Source: Rhynchospora pubera (taxonomy: Eukaryota; Streptophyta; Magnoliopsida; Poales; Cyperaceae). Taken from it: 64,000 bases of DNA. The translations under genes were made by a program, and so were the position numbers. Positions 33,972 through 45,730 of this stretch are shown here, one piece after another. The notes beneath the pieces are model-generated. The model did no database searches. It was not told the DNA's origin and saw nothing but the letters and a program-made list of their open reading frames with translations. Location of the stretch: the NCBI GenBank assembly GCA_028095005.1, contig CM051462.1, forward strand, positions 173,175,955-173,239,954, given 5' to 3'. Position 1 is the stretch's first letter. Each line of letters begins with the position of its first letter.

Positions 33972-34166
33972 TGTTGTCCCTAAAGGAGGCGGCTTAACCA
34001 AGGTTTAGCGGAAGCAATTGAGGTTTTGGACCGGTTTAATATGAACTATCCTAACACAATTCAATTGGTACCCAATACAACAAGCCACAAGCAATTCAAG
34101 TATAGCAAGATAATAAAGAGAAAAAGAGAGAGAGAAATTGAACACTCGGTATGATTACGGAGTTCC
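33972..34166 (-). mobile_element. Terminal part of a family-S LTR, cut by the copia insertion
   Basis: Inverted relative of the 3' end of the solo LTR (about 3200-3394). It starts TGTTGTCCCTAA and shares AAGCCGCCTC, TTAGCGGAAGCAATT, GGACCGGTTT, TTCAATTGGTACCCAATAC and GATTACGGAGTTCC in inverted order. It stops abruptly at GTTCC (34162-34166), where the copia LTR begins. The rest should lie beyond the copia 3' LTR, outside the window. Confidence 0.85.
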
Positions 34167-34558
34167 TGTTGGGTGTGAAGACAACTTGTTCACCAAACTA
34201 AGTGTTACTTGCTCTCAAGTACGGTGTTTCTTGCTGGCCAAGCAAGAGGTTACTTGTTCTCCAAGTAGGAAGATGTGTTTCTTGATTGTAAAGAAAGTAT
34301 CTTGTGGTAGATTGTTTCTTCGCCCCTAAGTAACTCTAGGCTATATAACGGGCCTAGATCCTCCTGTAATCAACACACAGAAAAACAGAAAAACTTCAAG
34401 CTTGTAATTCTTTCTCCTCTATAAACAATATTAGGCCGGCGGTGTTTTGTGGTTTTTCACCACCCGTCTGGTTTTCCACAATTCCTGGTGTCTTGTTATT
34501 TCTCTCTTTATCTTTTGCTATTGTGTTGTGATATTGTGCGGCTACCTCGATCCTTACA
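34167..34558 (+). repeat. Copia 5' LTR
   Basis: Starts TGTTGGGTGTGAAG and ends CCTTACA, two bases before the primer-binding site. It includes a TATA-like CTATATAACGG (34351-34361) and a run of CTTGT/TTACTTG direct repeats in U3 (34180-34310). Confidence 0.9.
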
Positions 34559-34560
34559 AC

Positions 34561-34571
34561 TGGTATCAGAG
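34561..34571 (+). other. Copia primer-binding site (initiator tRNA-Met)
   Basis: TGGTATCAGAG directly after the LTR is the usual plant copia site complementary to the 3' end of initiator methionine tRNA. Confidence 0.85.
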
Positions 34572-34648
34572 ACAGGTTACGGGGAGGTTCTGTTGGTGTG
34601 CAAAATCCAATCGAACGTTTGTGAAGGAGGAAGTGCTGCTCAAACAAC

Positions 34649-37600
34649 ATGGAAGATAGCAGGGCGAATATTCGATGTTTTGATGGTAAGCATTTTGGTT
34701 ATTGGAAATTACAAATAACTGACATGTTGTATGCCAAAGAACTAGAGGCTGTTTTAGAAGAGAAAAAACCCGAAGGCACAGACGACAACGCGTGGAAGAA
34801 GTTAGATCGCCGCGCACTCGGCTTCATTCGAAACACCATCTCCATGGATGTTGCTTCGCATGTTGCAAATGAGACCACAACTTTTGGATTCATGAAGAGA
34901 TTGTCTGACTTGTATGAGAAGCCCTCGAGTTCCAACAAGATACATCTTCTACGACGACTGTTCCAGTTACAGATGGATGAAGGCGCTTCCGTGGCAGATC
35001 ATGTAGCGGAGTTCAACAACATCGTCAATCAATTGAAGGCAATCAAGTATTCCTTGGATGATGAGTTGCTCGCGCACTGTCTGTTGATCTCTATGCCTGA
35101 TAGCTGGTCGACTACTGTAGAGGTGATTTCTGGCCAAGAAAAGGTGACACTCGACTTTGTTCGTGACCGCATCGTCAACGAAGGCATTTGTAGAAATGAG
35201 CGAGGCGAAACAAGTGGGGGCGGCCATAACTGTTCAAAGGGGTCAGGATGGTCAGAAGGGTGAGAACCGAGGCAGATCCAAGTCGAGAGGACAAAGCAAG
35301 TCTCGAACCAAAGGTGAGGCGGAATGCTGGAATTGCGGAAGGAAGGGTCACCTGAAGCGTGACTGCAAGGCCCCTAAAAAGGCGAAAAAGAGAGGAGACG
35401 ACTCCAACTCGGTGAATGCAGCAACCCAGGAGGACTCAGATGATGCTCTGACAGCCCAATCGAATCATGGATTCTTGATTCAGGTGCTTCTTTTCACTCT
35501 ACCTCTTGCAAAGAATTGATGAAGAATTTTGTATCTGGGGAATATGGAAAGGTGTTCTTAGCAGATGGTAAACCTTTAGTAATTACGGGCAAAGGTGATG
35601 TTGACATTAAGTCAAGCAATGGCTATAGATGGACATTACATGATGTTCGTTATATTCCCGGATTGAAGAAAAATTTAATTTCTGTGGGTCAATTGGATCG
35701 TGAGGGGTATAAGACCATCTTTGGAGAAGGTTCTTGGAAGATAGTAAAAGGAGCAATGGTCATCGCACGAGGCACCAAGGTGGGTACACTCTATCTGACT
35801 GACAGTAGTGGAGACTTGGTGGCATTAGCAGGGGCGGAGACCAACCCAATTTTGTGGCACAACAGATTGGGACACATGAGCGACAAAGGCTTGAAGGTGC
35901 TAGCTTCAAAAGGGTTACTGCCGGCTATGCGGTCGATTGAAATCGGATTCTGTGAAGATTGCGTGCTCGGTAAGCAGAAGCGGGTCAGTTTCTCGAAGGT
36001 CGGGCGGAAGCGCAAGGAAGAGAGGCTAGAACTTGTGCACAAAGACGTGTGGGGACCGACACCGGTCCAATCCCAAGGTGGCTCGAGGTACTATGTCACA
36101 TTCATCGATGATTCCACTCGCAAGGTATGGGTTTACTTTCTCAAACACAAGTCTGAAGTGTTCGAGGTGTTCAAGAAGTGGAAGGCAGAGGTCGAGAATG
36201 AGACCGGTCAAAAGCTAAAGTGCTTAAGATCGGATAATGGCGGCGAGTATGATGGAGCCAATTTCAAGGCCTATTGCGCGGAGCATGGAGTCAAACTAGT
36301 GCGAACAGTCCCAAATCGACCACAGCAAAATGGGATTGCAGAGAGGATGAATCGAACCCTCAATGAGCGCGCTAGGGCAATGCGACTTCACGCAGATCTG
36401 CCTAAGATGTTTTGGGCAGAGGCAATCAACACGGCAGCTTATCTCATCAACCGAAGTCCCTCGGTGGCCTTAGAATTAGAGCTGCCTGAAGAGAAGTGGT
36501 CGGATAAAAAGGTATCTTTGTCTCACTTGAAAACATTTGGATGCACTGCATATGTGCATGTAGATTCAGAAAAAAGGGACAAGTTGGATGCAAAGGCCAA
36601 GAAATGTATTTTTATTGGGTATGGGACTAATTATTTTGGTTATAGATTTTGGGATGAGAAAAATCGAAAAATAATTAGGTCCAAGGATGCTACCTTCAAT
36701 GAAAATGAGTTATACAAAAAATCTGAATCTATTGAAGATGAAGTGAGAGAGATTGATTTGGGTGATGCTAAAGTCCCAAATGGTTCGGTCGGCAATGAAT
36801 GGATCGATGGTGATGCGGTCCAAGGAGATAATGAAGCCGATGATGTTGCGACCGAAGATGTAGCAGCCAACGGCGAAGAAGAGCCCAACCCACAAGAACC
36901 GGTGTTGAGAAGGTCTACTCGGGTTCGTAAACCTAACACACGGTATCTATCTTCCCTCAACTATTTACTTTTGACCGACTCGGGTGAGCCTGAAGACTAC
37001 AGTGAGGCGGTAAGCTCGAGTGATGCGGTTAAGTGGGAGCATGCCATGCAAGAGGAGTTAAGGTCCTTGGAGAAAAATATGACATGGGTCCTGACTCGGT
37101 TGCCAAAAGGGAAGAAGGTGCTACAAAATAAGTGGGTGTATCGAGTTAAAGAAGAGCCTGATGGTAGTAAGCGGTACAAGGCGAGATTGGTGGTCAAGGG
37201 TTTCTTGCAAAAGAAAGATATTGATTACACTGAGGTTTTCTCACCGGTGGTGAAGCTTACAACTATCCGAATGATTCTCGGTATTGTAGCAACCGAGAAT
37301 TTGCACCTAGAACAACTCGATGTGAAGACGGCTTTCCTTCATGGTGATTTGGAGGAGGAAATCTACATGGTGCAGCCTAAGGGATTCGAAATTCAGGGAA
37401 AGAAGGATCTTGTGTGTAAGTTAAATAAAAGCCTGTATGGTTTGAAGCAAGCTCCTAGGCAGTGGTACAAGAAGTTCGACAAATTCATGTGTAGTCGTGG
37501 ATTTAAGCGAGGAGATACGGACCACTGTTGTTACTTCAAAGATTTTGGTGGCTCCTATGTTATTTTGCTTTTGTATGTCGATGACATGCTCATTGCAGGT

Positions 37601-38535
37601 GCAAGTATGAAGGAAATCAACATACTAAAGCAGGAGTTAGCTAAGGAGTTCGAGATGAAGGACTTGGGTCCAGCAAGTCAAATTCTAGGCATGCGCATTT
37701 CTCGAGATCGTGTGACAGGTACTCTGACTCTGTCGCAAGAGAAATACATCAACAAGGTGTTGGATAGATTTCGAGTGCAAGATGCTAAGCCAAGAATCAC
37801 ACCGCTGGGGGTTCAACTCAAGTTGTCGAAGGATCAAGCACCAAAGACGAAGGAGGAACGTGACTACATGGCGACTGTGCCCTATTTCTCGGCGGTTGGC
37901 AGTCTCATGTATGCCATGGTGTGCACCAGATCGGGCATTGCTCATGCAGTGGGGGTAGTGAGCCGTTACATGTCAAATCCAGGCACCGCACATTGGGAGG
38001 CGGTGAATGGCTGCTAAGATACTTGAAAGGCACTTCAAGTATGGCACTGTGCTTCAAGAAAGGCAGTGTAGGTTTGAAAGGATTCGTTGATGCGGACCTT
38101 GGTGGTGATGTGGATAGTCGGAAGAGCACTTCCGGTTATGTTTTCACGTGGGGAGGTACGGCGATAAGTTGGATGTCGAGATTGCAAAAATGCGTGGCTC
38201 TTTCTACAACAGAAGCAGAGTACGTGGCGATTTCGGAGGGCGGAAAAGAGATGGTTTGGTTACTTAATTTCCTGAAGGAGATTGAAAAGGACCAAGGTTG
38301 CAAAGCACTCTATACCGACAGTCAAAGTGCTTTGTGTCTCGCGAAGAACTCGGTGTTTCATTCAAAGACGAAGCACATCCAGCTGAATTACCACTACATT
38401 CGTGAATTGATAGAAGACGGGACCTTGTCGTTGAGAAAAATTGCAGGTTCGGCAAATCCTGCGGATATGCTCATAAAGGTTGTCACCACGGATAAACTGA
38501 GGCTATGCACTGCCTCAGTTGGGCTCATTCACTAG
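34649..38535 (+). pseudogene. Copia gag-pol polyprotein with three frameshifts
   Basis: ATG at 34649. The gag begins in frame 34649-35263, then shifts near 35215-35230 (next to a GGGGG run) into the frame with the zinc knuckle CWNCGRKGHLKRDC (35323-35366). A second shift near 35455-35470 brings in the protease WILDSGAS. The long frame to 38017 holds integrase (HNRLGHM ... CEDCVLGK, then the DDE core) and reverse transcriptase with YVDD (37574-37585). A third shift near 38005 joins RNase H (DADLGGD, KSTSGYVF, STTEAEY) and ends at TAG 38533-38535. All catalytic motifs survive, but the element cannot make a continuous polyprotein. The stop codon is part of the ACTAG target of the next insertion. 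Confidence 0.93.
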
Positions 38536-39263
38536 TGTCTCGCACTTTTTCCGTCCAACCACGGAAGATCAGATAGTCCTCTATGGGGCGAAGAAAATGC
38601 GGATCAGATACCCCTTGAGTCCCCTAGAATTCGAACACCACTACCCGTTTTACGAACGAAAGATAGCAATGCGACCCTAGGGACCTCAAGAGTTGATTGT
38701 TTGTGTGTAGGTCCTTTCCTTCCAACAGGCGCAAGCCCCTGCTGTTAATTACCTCCGATCTGAGTCCGAGTTGGGAATCAGACAAGAGCACCTCTAGATC
38801 GGGAATAATCAAGTGATTAGGCATTAAAAGCGATCGGAGTCAGTTTTATCTTATTTTATGACTAGCGTTTAATGGGGTCTAAATGAAAGAAAATTATTGC
38901 ACTAGGTCAGGTTCTTTGGTCAAGAATTAAAATAATGCAATGAAAACATTCAATATCAAACATTCAATAGGTCAGGTTCTTTGGTCACAGTTTTGAGACA
39001 CTTTGGGTCGCCTTGGGTTGACATTACTTTGCTGGGTTGGGCTTGGTGCCGTCACTCAGATTTTCGAGCTTAATACTAGGAAATTTGGGTATCCTAGATC
39101 AGTCCTCAATCGTTCGGAGATTTAGAGATTTTTTGGGGTTTTCGTTCAAGTCTCGAGTACAGATGCACTGTGCCTCCTTTTGACAAAAACTTTTGTGTTG
39201 CCATCGGTTGACTTTTCCTCTAGTCGCCTAGTCAACGGAATTTGACTTTTGAGTTTTAAATTT

Positions 39264-40983
39264 TGATATCTCGTATTTATACTGATATTTTGGCCAGACT
39301 TTACATCAAAATTGTGACTAAAACCGTGATATTATCTTGTTTTTCTATTTGTTTGGCAAGATTGGATACTGCCGTGGAATTTGACTTGTCTTGTAGGAAT
39401 TTGGTGGATCACGCATAATCATTGCATAAAATGGTAGATTTAAGAGAATCAAATAGCTAAATGGAAGCAATAGCATTGTAGAGCTCATTATAAGCTTTCC
39501 GGCGATCTTTGAATCACCTCAATCGGAGCCCGGATGAAGAAATTATGCTCAAAATACTATTGGTGCGCAATGCTGGCACAGGAATTCGGACCGAATTGGC
39601 ATCAATTCGGACCGAATTGCGTCACAGAAAATTACAGAGAAGCTAATTCGGACCGAATTGTCTGGAATTCGGTCCGAATTGCTATACAGGGAAGGTTTCC
39701 AGCTGTATTCCTGAGGCGTTTTCTCTTATGGAAAGACCCCAATTTCGGCCTAAATCAAGGGAAAACGTCCCCAACCTGTCAAGGGGCCAGAGAGGAGTCT
39801 ATATTAAGTTTATTCTTGCTTGAGGAAGGGGAATCCACCATTATCCATCAGCAGCCACCAATCTTCCACCTCTCAGCACCGTTCTCACGCCGAAAGGCGT
39901 GGGATTTCCACCACCTCTCCACCATCACTCGACCATGGCAGCGATTTGGGAGCAATTCTAGGCGCGGCAGCGTTAGATTCAACCCAACCACGGCTTCGGA
40001 CTTGATTCAAATAGGAGTAAACCTGGATATTGTTGTATCTCTTCCTTTTCTCTTATTTATTCTTGTCTTGGAGTTTGTATCTTGTTTTATTAGCATGATA
40101 GGTTAGATCTTTGTTGCTTTAGGGATAGATGTAGCCTAGAATTTGGTTTGCTTGGTTTGCTTGTCTTGTTGATGGACGAAGCCAATTACCTTTGGGAGTT
40201 TTATTGATTTGCTCGTGTTTTGTGTTTATTATTACTTGTGTTGCTCTGCTTGTGTACGGCCGCACTTGTTTGAGACATCAACTCATTATAATAACTGAAC
40301 CTTTCACTAGTATTTCGAGGTAGGTCAATGGCGAAAGTCGACCAGTTAGTAACCAAAAGTAAACACTTCTAGTTAGGCGAAAGTCTAGGTTAGATATCTC
40401 GCAGAAAATCATTGGTAAACTCGAGTAGGTCCACCGAACAACGAAAGTTGGGGGTGCAATGCACTCGATGAAGGTTGTTTAACACTAGATCCCATTCCAA
40501 ATACCGTACCCAATAGGCGAAAGCGGAGGGTTAGGGAGTTAGGTTTGGCTAGATGGACCTTTGGCTTGAATAAATCAACAAAAGAGTAAACCACAGCATT
40601 TACACAGTGGAATTCGGTCCGGAATTCGGACCGAATTAGCAAGGCTGAATACGACAGTGCTAAGTCTTGTGACTCTGTGACCAGATCTAGGTGAAATCGA
40701 ACCCTAAGGCACATTTATTATCATATTTTAAACCCTTTAAAATCCCAAAAATATTCTTTTAAACTATTTTTCATCACTTTCATTCTTGCACTTGCATCTT
40801 TTTCATTTCGCCTTTTAGTTTGTAGCACCAATTCGTTTCTAAACTTTTATTGTCTAGCTTTAGCGAACAAATATGATTAGTATTCATCACCATCTCTGTG
40901 GGATCGACACCTTTGCTTTACTACGAACGTCTAGTCGAGTAAACAAGGTTATTTTTGTTTGACCTAGGTTTATACCTCGATCA
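39264..40983 (+). repeat. LTR type A (5' LTR of E1)
   Basis: 1720 bp, TGATATC ... GATCA. Same length as and nearly identical to the inverted copy at 45731-47450. Four 15-bp palindromes in two 21-bp doublets lie at 39583-39680, about 120 bp upstream of a TATA-like CTATATTAA (~39799-39807). The ORF 39534-40106 within it is fortuitous. Confidence 0.93.
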
Positions 40984-40986
40984 AAA

Positions 40987-41004
40987 TGGCGCCGTTGCCG
41001 GGGA
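40987..41004 (+). other. Primer-binding site of E1
   Basis: TGGCGCCGTTGCCGGGGA, three bases after LTR A, is the standard Athila/Tat-type primer-binding site, probably for a tRNA-Asp. The same sequence follows LTR B' of E2. Confidence 0.85.
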
Positions 41005-41091
41005 TGGTAGCATGATATTAATTTCTTATTTTAGTAGCTAAAGACTAGATTTTTTTTTATTTTATAAAAAAAAATAATCACTTGTGTCACC

Positions 41092-42276
41092 ATGTTTCAC
41101 TCTTTTCAGGAAATTGATCAAGATATGGAGGACAATTGGAGTGAGCACCATGACCCTTGCACTTATCAAATGGAACATGCACCACATGAAATGACGAGAC
41201 CCGAATTTTCTATGGCTCGAGTAAGACATCAAGATGATGTGGTGAACAACAAAATAAGCGCAGTACTTGGGAAAGGACACTATGGCACGAGACATGCAGG
41301 TGCAAGAGCACCACCGGTCGCACGAAATAAGCACTTGGGTGTGCACTCGGCTTCTCACTCGGCCACATGGCAAGCTGAACGCCATGGCACAAGACCCACA
41401 CACAGTGCATACAACTCTGGTTTGACTAATAACTCTTGTTTCTCTTGTTATAATGGAAGATCAATGTCTCGACATGACTATAGGTCAACTTTCTTTTCTG
41501 AAACTTATAGTTCTCAATTACCTTTACAAATGTCAAGTGATGAATTATTCCTTTATGATTTTATGGCCTATCAAACAAAGCTAAATGAGGAAATTGTTAG
41601 AGAAATGAATTCCATAGCATCTAAGTTTAGCAATCTTGACAAATATGCCACACAACTAGAAACTTGGATGCTTGAGAATGAAATTGCCCACGAATCGTGT
41701 TCCTCGTATAGATCACAAGATGACCAAAATGATAAAATGACATTGCAAGGTAATGAAGAATTAGACAGTTTTAGTTCTCTAAAAGAAATTGCAATTTGCT
41801 ATGAGACTGATAGTGATGATGACATACAATTTGAAACAAATGAAAAACAAGAGAAAATTATAGAACCAAAGTATGTAGCACCTCCGCCTAATGTCTCTCC
41901 AATTTTCATTCCACTTAGATTAACTTATATTGAAAAATCTAATGAGTTGGAATTGAAGGATCCTCCAATAGTCTCCGTTATTGATGAATCTGAGAAGAGG
42001 AAAGATGGTGATAACCCTCTCAGAGTCGAGGCATCCGATGTGACAAATGACAAGTTCACCAAATTCGACTTGAGCCCTCAACTTGAGAAATGCTTGGAGA
42101 ATATCGATGCGATGAAAGGTAGCAACCCGCAAATCAAGTATCGCATCATAGTCGGACCAACCATGCACACAACCACGAAGGAGAACACCAAGCATTTTTC
42201 AAGAATCTCGCTCATTCATTTTTGGAAGAACTACGATGCTTTCAACGGACGTAAAGTGAAGATAAGATGGAATTGA
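41092..42276 (+). CDS. ORF of unknown function in non-autonomous element E1, 394 aa
   Basis: The only substantial ORF in E1, starting 105 bp after the primer-binding site. The N-terminal third is His/Arg/Ser-rich (HGTRHAGARAPPVARNKHLG). The middle is helical and charged (LNEEIVREMNSIASKFSNLD, a possible coiled coil), followed by an acidic patch (ETDSDDDIQFE). A Pro-rich segment (VAPPPNVSPIFIPL) leads to a basic C-terminus (FWKNYDAFNGRKVKIRW). I recognise no gag, protease, RT or integrase motif and no zinc knuckle. It is followed 36 bp later by the same hairpin that follows pol in E2. It could be a diverged gag-like or accessory protein; its function is unknown. Confidence 0.7.
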   Translation: MFHSFQEIDQDMEDNWSEHHDPCTYQMEHAPHEMTRPEFSMARVRHQDDVVNNKISAVLGKGHYGTRHAGARAPPVARNKHLGVHSASHSATWQAERHGTRPTHSAYNSGLTNNSCFSCYNGRSMSRHDYRSTFFSETYSSQLPLQMSSDELFLYDFMAYQTKLNEEIVREMNSIASKFSNLDKYATQLETWMLENEIAHESCSSYRSQDDQNDKMTLQGNEELDSFSSLKEIAICYETDSDDDIQFETNEKQEKIIEPKYVAPPPNVSPIFIPLRLTYIEKSNELELKDPPIVSVIDESEKRKDGDNPLRVEASDVTNDKFTKFDLSPQLEKCLENIDAMKGSNPQIKYRIIVGPTMHTTTKENTKHFSRISLIHFWKNYDAFNGRKVKIRWN

Positions 42277-42311
42277 GAGGTGGTCAAGCTCGAGACCTAA
42301 AACAAGCGCTT

Positions 42312-42329
42312 CTTGGGAGGCAACCCAAG
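42312..42329 (+). other. Conserved hairpin CTTGGGAGGCAACCCAAG after the E1 ORF
   Basis: A 6-bp stem CTTGGG/CCCAAG with an AGGCAA loop, preceded by AAGCGCT. The same 18 bases follow pol in E2 (51198-51215, minus strand), although the upstream ORFs are unrelated. Confidence 0.85.
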
Positions 42330-42815
42330 AAATTTTACTTTATTATTTCTCTATTTTATTATTTTTTTTTGTTGTAGAAAAAAAAAATAAAATAATAAAA
42401 TATCTCTCATGGTTGGTCTGAATTTCATTGTGGGATATGCAGACTTTGATTCGTTGTGGATGTCCTACTTGCAACTCTCACTAGAGCACCACGGGTTGAG
42501 CAACAAAAAAAAAACACAACCCACGCACGACCTCATACGAGCTGCATGCCACAAGAAACTTAGTTGAGTATCTCGATTGCCTTGTCGCTGCCCCAATGCC
42601 AAACAGTGCTGAACTCATGTCGAGAAACACGCTTTGATCCGGTTGGTTTCTTTTTTTCCCTCCTATTTTTATTTTTCTCTGTGTTGCATTGAGGACAATG
42701 CATTATTTAAGTTTGGGGGGAAAGGAAAAAACGAAAAACGAAACAAGTCCTTATTCTCTTGAAAAATCCGTCAAAACGCTTGTTTTCTGAAATTTTTTTG
42801 CAAAACAGACCCTGC

Positions 42816-42934
42816 AATTCGGACCGAATTCAGCTGAATTCGGACCGAATTGCCAACTTTTCTTTGACAGAGCCACGAATTCGGTCCGAATTGCTTCCCA
42901 GTTTTTCAACAGAACCTCTAATTCGGTCCGAATT
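42816..42934. repeat. Palindrome group in E1 3' interior
   Basis: AATTCGGACCGAATT at 42816 and 42837 (21-bp pitch), AATTCGGTCCGAATT at 42878 and 42920 (42 bp, twice the pitch). Confidence 0.95.
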
Positions 42935-44058
42935 CCTTCTTGATTTTCTTGAACTGAGTCGTGGTTGTTTCTAAACTGTTTTTGAGGGTTGGGAACTTGA
43001 TTTTATGCATAGCTAAGCTCTTCTTGATACTGATTCATTGCAAAAACTCGGTGTTTGTATTCTTTTCTCAAATCTTAACTTGGATTTCAAAAACTTTCGT
43101 TGTTGAGATGTTTTGAATTTGTTCAAGTACCAATGGGCCGAGGAATTTCAAAACTAAGGGTATTTGGGTCTAAAACTTGGTTGCTTAAGAATCGTTTGAA
43201 CACGAGTTAGTCAAAACTGAAATATTTCGCCGAGTGAACGGACTTGTGAAACCGATGGTTTTTTTTAAAAGATTTTGTTATCCTTAGAGATTGTAATGTG
43301 AACCCTGTCTTGCTGGAAATTGTTTTTAACGCTTGAATCACCAACAAGCAACCTCAAATTGGACAAATTTAAATAGTTGTGAAAACGAGGAGCGTGGAGA
43401 CTTCTTTCCACCAACTCAACCACAAATTCTGGGGGCGGAGCTAGTAGCAAAAATATTGTAAAAATCGGACCGACCTCCCTGGTGCGATATGTGCCAGTAG
43501 CAAAGCTTGGAGGGTGGGGCTAGTTGCGAGTTGTCAGGAATCGATACCTCAAAGCTCTCGAGGACGATTGGGTGGCTCAGACTAGTCCCATAGTGGACCA
43601 TAACAAACAAATTGCAAAGAAAACTAGACCAAACCCACTGGTGCGACATGTACCAGTAGCTTACTCGAAGTCAATGATACGCACTTAATCCTCTAGGGTG
43701 CAAAGCCCCACGACTCGACTTGCAGAATCAAAAATTGGTGAAATTCTAAATTGTTTTGAGAAGGGCTCACTATAAGATTTCTAACTTGGACAAAAATTCT
43801 TTTGCAAAATCTTTCGGGTCATGGGAATGAACGGGTGAATAAACTCGGATTTGCTTTGTGGTTAAATGAATAGAGGCTAGGACCCTTAACCCCAATTGAG
43901 CATTTCTCGAAAAGCGTGAATCGAAATCAAACTGAACTGTGCACTAAATCAATTTCCAAACTCCAAATGTCAATTTCGATCGTAAGCCTAAGTCTTGTCA
44001 TTTCTTCTAAGTTTAGAGTTTTGCTTGAGGACAAGCAAGTTTTAAGTTTGGGGGGATT

Positions 44059-45721
44059 TGATATCTCATATTTATATTGCTATTTTGACCGGACCTTACA
44101 TCGAAATCGTGACTAAAGCTTTGATTTATTGCTGTTTTTGCCTTTCTTTGCCAGTTTTGGCACTGCCTTTTGCACTTTGATCTTATTTGAAGGAATCCAA
44201 GGAAACCAGCAAGGAAAGCAGCAATTCAGGTGCTAGATGACTCATGCCTAGCCTAGACCAAGCCCCAACTCAGCCCAATGAAGTAGCCCCGCTCGAATCA
44301 AGGCGTTTCGCGAACCAGACCCTGCAATTCGGACCGAATTCCCCTGAATTCGGACCGAATTCCTGTGCAGACTGATCTTCTGAAATCCAGCGACATCAAT
44401 TCGGTCCGAATTCCTCCCAATTCGGACCGAATTGCTATAGATGGAAAGCGTTCTGGCAGCATTCTGGAGGCGTTTTCTCCATTTGGAAGCCTCGATTTCC
44501 GCCCAAATTGAAGGGAATTGAATGTGACAGCTGCTGGGGGGATGTTATAGGCGCCTTCCTTGTATAGAGGGGGCCATTCTTCATTCCATTCTCTCTCTCC
44601 TTCCTCCCCAGCAGATCTGGATCTGGTTTTTGGCTCCTTTCCTTGGCTTGTGCGACTGAGACAGGGGACATAGACGAAGTAAGAGCTGTTGCTTGCTGCT
44701 CCGACGGATTCCCTACCTTCTCTTGTGCATTTGGCAGTAGTTTTATCTCAGAAACTGGTTTATTTGTGCATTTCTAGTACTGATTCCTCTATTTTCTGGT
44801 TTTATGGATTGTTTAGTTCTATATTCTGTTATTTGCACTGTTACTCTTAGTATGTTAGGCTAAAAACTCTTTGCTTTAGGGAACGATGTAGCTTAGATCT
44901 AGGTTTTGCTTGGTTTATTTGTTTTGTTGATGGATGAAGTCAATTACCCTTGGGATTTTGATTGAAACTGCTTGTGTTTGAACTGTTTACTACTTGTATT
45001 GCTCGACTTTTGTACGCGCGCATTTGTTGGGAACTTCTTTACATTATATTAATCGAGTCCTGTGCAAGTATTTCGAGGTAGGTCAATGGCGAAAGTCGAC
45101 CAATTACTAACCAAAAGTAAACGTTTCTAGTTAGGCGAAAATCTAACTAGATACCTCGTAGAACACCATTGGTAAACTCGAGTAAGTCCACCGAACAACG
45201 AAAGTTGGGGGTGCAATACACTCGATGAGGGTTATTCAACACTAGATCCCATTCTAAATACCGTACCCGATAGGCGAAAGCGGAGGGTTAGGGAGTTAGG
45301 TTTGGCTAGATGGATCCTTGGCTTGAATAAATCAACGAAACGGTAGACCATAGCATTCACACAGTGGATTAGCAAGGCCGAATACGAAAGTGCTAGGTCT
45401 TGCGACCCTGTGGGCAGTTCTAAGTGAAATCGAACCCTAAGGCGTTTTTATTATCATATCTCTATCCGTTAGAAAACCCCAAAAATATTTATTTCAATTG
45501 TTTTGCATACTCTTGTTACTTGCAATTGCATAATTTTATCTTCCTTTAATTTGTTCAATTTGAGTTACAAATCTCCTCTCAATTTTTACTGTCTAGATTT
45601 AACGAAATAATAAGAATAATATTCATATCCATCTCTGTGGGTTTGACACCTTTACTCTACTACGAGCGACTAGTCGAGTACAAGGATTTATTTGTTTGAC
45701 CTTGGTTCACACCCTCGATCA
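44059..45721 (+). repeat. LTR type B (3' LTR of E1)
   Basis: 1663 bp, TGATATC ... GATCA, same length as the inverted copy at 57427-59089. Related to type A throughout but clearly diverged. Palindromes at 44326, 44347, 44398 and 44419 lie about 125 bp upstream of a TATA-like TGTATAGAGG (44561-44570). Confidence 0.93.
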
Positions 45722-45730
45722 AAATGATTT
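45722..45730. other. 9-bp joint between E1 and E2
   Basis: AAATGATTT separates the U5 ends of LTR B (+) and LTR A' (-). It is almost self-complementary and does not contain a perfect AATTT, the 5-mer that flanks the outside of the pair. Confidence 0.8.

Larger units (their letters stand above)
42277..44058 (+). other. 3' interior of E1: hairpin, palindromes, conserved non-coding module, PPT
   Basis: Non-coding. Contains the CTTGGG hairpin (42312-42329), an AT-rich inverted repeat (~42345-42402), four 15-bp palindromes (42816, 42837, 42878, 42920), and a module with GGTGCGACATGTACCAGTAG/GGTGCGATATGTGCCAGTAG (43480-43660) that is shared with E2. It ends in the polypurine tract AAGTTTGGGGGGATT (44044-44058). 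Confidence 0.7.
39264..45721 (+). mobile_element. Athila-related non-autonomous element E1 (LTRs A and B)
   Basis: Left LTR A 39264-40983, primer-binding site 40987-41004, interior with one 394-codon ORF, polypurine tract ending at 44058, right LTR B 44059-45721. No gag-pol is present. The last ~1.3 kb of the interior is homologous to the 3' interior of E2 in inverted orientation. The two LTRs belong to different subfamilies (1720 and 1663 bp), which a single clean transposition cannot produce. The left flank is AATTT; the right flank is a 9-bp joint to E2. Confidence 0.85.

Noticed and set aside
38530..38537. CACTAGTG as the end of a CACTA transposon
   Set aside because: The right end of the insertion does not show the inverted TAGTG terminus; ACTAG is better explained as a 5-bp target duplication.
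39534..40106. 190-codon ORF in LTR A and its near-copy at 46608-47180 in LTR A'
   Set aside because: They are the same LTR sequence read twice; composition follows the palindromes and pyrimidine-rich U5 and there is no domain. LTR ORFs of this kind are fortuitous.
44435..44671. Identical 78-codon ORFs in LTR B and LTR B' (58477-58713)
   Set aside because: Identity only reflects identical LTRs; no protein family features.
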